A stretch of DNA of 64,000 nucleotides, taken from NCBI GenBank assembly GCA_964613745.1, contig CAZTJA010000004.1:25130-89129 (forward strand), written 5' to 3'. The position numbers were made by a program, and so were the translations under genes. The notes beneath the pieces are model-generated. The model saw nothing but the letters and a program-made list of their open reading frames with translations. It had not been told where the DNA came from and made no database searches. The stretch's first letter is position 1. The number at the start of each line of letters is the position of its first letter. Positions 61,968 through 64,000 of the stretch are shown one piece after another. Source of the DNA: CAZTJA01 sp964613745. GTDB taxonomy: Bacteria > Desulfobacterota > Desulfomonilia > Desulfomonilales > Desulfomonilaceae.

Positions 61968-62585
61968 ATGCCAAAAGGGATTGTCACAAATTCCAGGATA
62001 ATTATTGCCCGTCATGGAGAAACCGAATGGAATAAGGCCGACATCATTATGGGGGCCTTGGATTCTCCATTAACACCTAAAGGCATCGAAACGGCCTCTA
62101 AAATTGCAGGGCTGCTCAGCAACTTTAATGTTGACGCCGTTTACTCCAGCCATCTTAGCCGAGCGCTCCAAAGCGCAAAAATATATTGTCAAAATTTGAA
62201 TCAATTCATCATCGTCGATCCAAGGTTGAGCGAACTCTCTTGCGGCGAATGGGAAACACGGCCGCGAAACCTCTACATCTTCAATAATCCCTCTGTAAGA
62301 GCCTCGTGGGATTTTAGACCGCCTGGAGGTGAAAGTTATCGGGACGGTGAAGCTCGCATAACCCCATTTTTTGAGGAACTCAACAAGACGGCTGCCGATC
62401 GAGAAATACTGCTCGTAACGCACGCTTCACTTAACCGTGTAATTCTCCACTTTTTGCTCAATCTCGATAAAGAAACCGCTATGAGGATCCAGACACCCCA
62501 CGACGCCGTCTGTGTCGTGGAAAACGGTCGTGGTCAATTCTTACATATCGACGGCAGAAGGGAACTTATTTCGGCACCTGTTTAG
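61968..62585 (+). CDS. Histidine phosphatase (phosphoglycerate mutase-like) family
   Basis: 205 residues from the ATG at 61968 (GAGAGG upstream; the longer frame crosses pgpA antisense). RHG motif IIIARHGETEWNK, then SSHLSRALQSAK, an acidic LSELSCGEWE and VTHASLNRVI. This is the catalytic His/Arg/Glu/His set. Substrate unknown: cobalamin-type phosphatases (CobC) and glycolytic mutases share this pattern. Its stop overlaps the convergent selenoprotein gene by 4 bp. Confidence 0.9.
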   Translation: MPKGIVTNSRIIIARHGETEWNKADIIMGALDSPLTPKGIETASKIAGLLSNFNVDAVYSSHLSRALQSAKIYCQNLNQFIIVDPRLSELSCGEWETRPRNLYIFNNPSVRASWDFRPPGGESYRDGEARITPFFEELNKTAADREILLVTHASLNRVILHFLLNLDKETAMRIQTPHDAVCVVENGRGQFLHIDGRRELISAPV

Positions 62586-63172
62586 ATTTCCCGAAGTTTC
62601 TTTCTGAAAACGTCTATGGACTGCGCTCCGACTAGTTTGAACTTGTCTGCGACTATGAAGGTGGGAACCGCCGTGACCTCATATTCTTGAGCCGCTTTCA
62701 TTGATTCTGCCAGTCGATCCGTGTAAATGGAGTCTTCCAAAGCCCCAAGCAAGTCATCTTGCGCCAAACCCACGGAATTTCCAATTTCATACAAAACGTT
62801 CACATTGCCTATATCTTTATTATCAGCGAAATAAGCCCGGAATACGGCGTCGTGGAACTCGTGGAATTTGCCCTTATCCCGCGCAAGTTCAGACATTAGA
62901 AGAGCCTTGCGAGAATTCGAGACATGGGTTCGCACGGCAAAAGTCAGCCCATATGGTTGTCCCGCCTGATTGAAGCCCGCTGCTCTTTCCGCGGGATCTA
63001 TACCCGGAAAAAGTGTGCTCAAGGCGATCCCTTCAGCCGGCATGTCCGGTCTCAGCAGGTAGCTGATCCACTCGTCCTGTATGGGAAATTCTTCCTTTAA
63101 TTTTTCGACAACACCTTTGCCGATATAGCAGTAGGGTCAGACGAAATCGGAAAAGATCCTCACCACTATCAT
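62582..63172 (-). CDS. DsbA/FrnE-family thiol oxidoreductase, apparent selenoprotein (UGA at codon 12)
   Basis: 196 residues if the in-frame UGA (63137-63139, codon 12) is read as selenocysteine. The N-terminus then reads MIVVRIFSDFV-Sec-PYC, so Sec12 and Cys15 form the redox motif of the thioredoxin fold where homologues have CPYC. The helical insert and the terminal cis-Pro strand VTAVPTFIVADKF are intact downstream, so the gene is not decayed. AAAGGA precedes the ATG, which overlaps the stop of the preceding gene (ATGA). Without Sec readthrough, the longest product (from 63043) would lack the active site. FrnE-like Sec proteins are known from Deltaproteobacteria. No selA/B/C is in the window. 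Confidence 0.85.
63105..63139 (-). promoter_or_regulatory. Candidate bacterial SECIS element after the UGA
   Basis: On the minus strand TCGGCA (63118-63123) pairs with TGTCGA (63105-63110) around the loop AAGGUGU, 14 bases after the UGA (63137-63139). The loop contains AGGU like the E. coli fdhF SECIS loop. Distance and apical loop fit the bacterial rule; the stem includes one G-U pair. No structure prediction was run. Confidence 0.6.
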
Positions 63173-63375
63173 GTTTTGTCCTTTCTGAACTCGCTCCTGA
63201 TAATTGCCATCACCTCATCGTCGTTGAAAGCTTCTTCCGCCGAATCGAAGCAGCGCTTTAACTCTTCTTCCGTCAAGTTGTCCACTGAAATCAGGGCGTC
63301 CCGGGGACAGATAAACTCACGTCCCATACGGTCCCTAACCCGAACGTATTCCTGGTTGTCTTGTGAGTCGGTCAT
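63169..63375 (-). CDS. Small acidic protein coupled to the selenoprotein gene, unknown
   Basis: 68 residues with GAGGAGG 5 bases before the ATG. The charged, mostly helical sequence contains two Cys (in EFICPRDAL and KRCFDSAEEAF). No signal peptide, membrane helix or known domain. Its TGA overlaps the selenoprotein ATG (ATGA), so the two are translationally coupled and probably function together. No family recognised. Confidence 0.7.
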   Translation of the reverse strand: MTDSQDNQEYVRVRDRMGREFICPRDALISVDNLTEEELKRCFDSAEEAFNDDEVMAIIRSEFRKDKT

Positions 63376-63402
63376 AAGCCCTCCTCAAATACAATGAACA
63401 TA

Positions 63403-63430
63403 GAACCGGATCACTGACAAGACCCGGTTC
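63403..63430 (-). other. Inverted repeat in the selenoprotein-operon leader
   Basis: GAACCGG (63403-63409) and CCGGTTC (63424-63430) form a 7-bp stem with a 14-base loop between the terminator-like hairpin and the first start codon. It lacks a T tract and could be an operator or leader hairpin. No other feature is evident in the 63376-63881 gap, except the promoter of the next gene and an isolated DnaA-box-like TTATTCACA near 63745. Confidence 0.4.
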
Positions 63431-63471
63431 ATCTTCTTTGCATTATTGACACTCCGCTCACGGTTTTGGGC

Positions 63472-63499
63472 AAAAAAAAAGCAACCCTGAGGAGGTTGC
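63472..63499 (-). terminator. Terminator or attenuator hairpin in the leader of the selenoprotein operon
   Basis: On the minus strand GCAACC (63494-63499) pairs with GGTTGC (63481-63486), followed by nine T (63472-63480). It lies about 100 bp upstream of the first start codon of the operon. An identical GGGTTGC at 63534-63540 can pair with the same GCAACC in a competing upstream hairpin. It either ends a transcript coming from the right or acts as an attenuator. Confidence 0.7.
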
Positions 63500-63812
63500 T
63501 AAGAGGGTATGGTTAGGATTTGTATTTCTATAAGCAACCCGCGTGCCGGCTTTGTAGATACCTGAAATAGCAGCATATTCCCATCAATGTAGGATTTGCC
63601 CGTCCATCACGCGCGCGATTGCTTCACATATTCTCGAATTTTGGAATGGCCGCGAGAAAAATTTTCGCCACGTAACAAAAACTACATTATTAATAGGTTA
63701 ATAACTTGCTCCACCGATTGGTGGAAAATTTCGCGCACTTGGCTTATTCACACCCGGTTTTCCCCCACAGCAATTCCCTGTTAGTCAAAATTCATATTCA
63801 TTTTCCTTTATC

Positions 63813-63840
63813 TTGAATAAGCCCCACGCGCTGATACAAT
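63813..63840 (+). promoter_or_regulatory. Sigma-70 promoter of kbl
   Basis: TTGAAT (63813-63818) and TACAAT (63835-63840) are separated by 16 bases, about 40 bp upstream of the start codon at 63882. Confidence 0.6.
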
Positions 63841-63881
63841 GGATTAACGTGAACAATTGAATGAATGATTGGGGAACTGTG

Positions 63882-64000
63882 ATGTCGAATTTTTTCGAAT
63901 TTGTTGACTCCGAATTGGCGAAGTTGCGTGACGAAGGGCTTTACAAGGACGAGCGGCGGATAACCAGTTCACAGGGGGCCATTATTTTAACGCATTCCGG
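63882..64000 (+). CDS. kbl: Glycine C-acetyltransferase (2-amino-3-ketobutyrate CoA ligase), 3'-truncated
   Basis: Only the first ~39 codons are visible before the window ends. They read MSNFFEFVDSELAKLRDEG, then LYKDERRITSSQGAIILTHS, matching the N-terminus of Kbl (E. coli has AEGLFKEERIITSAQQADI). A PLP-dependent alpha-oxoamine synthase cleaving 2-amino-3-ketobutyrate with CoA to glycine and acetyl-CoA, in threonine degradation. The ATG has GGGGA upstream; an in-frame ATG at 63861 is the alternative. An 8-amino-7-oxononanoate synthase (BioF) is a close relative and cannot be excluded from so short a fragment. Confidence 0.75.
   Translation, partial: MSNFFEFVDSELAKLRDEGLYKDERRITSSQGAIILTHS

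Noticed and set aside
62582..63043. Shorter DsbA-like gene starting at 63043
   Set aside because: It would begin inside the fold, lack the redox motif and have no ribosome site; the longer reading through UGA is better supported.
63137..63139. TGA in the DsbA-family gene as a pseudogene mutation
   Set aside because: The remaining 184 codons are intact, the TGA replaces precisely the redox Cys, and a SECIS-like hairpin follows. A decayed gene would rarely show this, though sequencing error is not excluded.
63600..63860. Possible replication origin or DnaA-box cluster
   Set aside because: Only one good DnaA-box-like sequence (TTATTCACA near 63745) and an AT-rich stretch are seen; no box cluster and no dnaA or dnaN nearby.
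1..64000. CRISPR arrays, insertion sequences, tRNA or rRNA genes
   Set aside because: No regularly spaced repeats, transposase genes, or tRNA/rRNA signatures were seen on either strand by reading.

Overview
This window is a bacterial chromosome segment of moderate GC content, dense in genes and lacking tRNA, rRNA, insertion sequences, prophage or CRISPR. The gene content points to an anaerobic member of the Desulfobacterota (former Deltaproteobacteria), probably a sulfate- or sulfur-compound-reducing lineage. A genuine DsrC with both C-terminal cysteines marks dissimilatory sulfur metabolism. A 13-gene nuo operon with fused nuoCD, PlsB, GlnD, MglA/MglB-like signalling proteins and an apparent selenoprotein fit the same group. 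A Desulfomonile/Syntrophobacterales-like host is my guess and is not proven here.

Layout. 1-5.4 kb: the 3' end of dnaK, dsrC, a secreted TPR protein, plsB and a small secreted protein. 5.6-12.5 kb: a small Cys-rich protein with a heme-binding SpoIIE-type phosphatase, an enoyl-CoA hydratase/isomerase, a B12-binding radical SAM protein with a helical-repeat tail, a SEC-C membrane protein and a VWA-OmpA protein. 12.8-18.4 kb: a diadenylate cyclase fused to YbbR domains, then a hydratase / HMG-CoA-lyase-like / acetoacetyl-CoA synthetase operon. 18.5-23.6 kb (minus strand): UDP-glucuronate decarboxylase, a UPF0104 membrane protein, bioA, bioD and a histone-deacetylase-like amidohydrolase. 23.7-30.3 kb: a secreted Cys/Pro-rich protein, a small membrane protein, then a signalling cluster (DUF4388, roadblock/LC7, MglA-like GTPase, an unknown protein, a Ser/Thr kinase fused to a cyclic-nucleotide-binding-like domain) and a flavodoxin-like reductase. 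30.4-35.5 kb: a VIT-VWA protein, a small secreted protein, a response regulator behind a consensus sigma-54 promoter, a SelD-associated-type FAD oxidoreductase and a CYTH protein. 35.7-50.3 kb: nuoA-N. 50.4-54.8 kb: an outer-membrane barrel, rnhA, yjbQ, ftsY, a TPR-retropepsin protein and an unknown protein. 54.8-64 kb: glnD, a XerC/D recombinase, bifunctional proline dehydrogenase/P5C dehydrogenase, pgpA, a histidine phosphatase, a DsbA/FrnE-like protein with an in-frame UGA at its active site, a small partner gene, and the start of glycine C-acetyltransferase.

The most notable signal is at the right end. The DsbA/FrnE-family gene on the minus strand (62582-63172) can only be read at full length if a UGA at 63137-63139 is decoded as selenocysteine, giving a Sec-Pro-Tyr-Cys redox motif. 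A SECIS-like hairpin follows the UGA, and the start codon overlaps the upstream stop by 4 bp. A terminator with a competing upstream hairpin precedes this two-gene operon. Also worth attention are the small-GTPase/kinase signalling cluster, the sigma-54-driven stand-alone receiver, the CdaA-CdaR fusion, and an HMG-CoA-lyase homologue lacking the signature cysteine. No searches were run: family names rest on motifs read from the translations, and all promoters and hairpins are predictions by eye.
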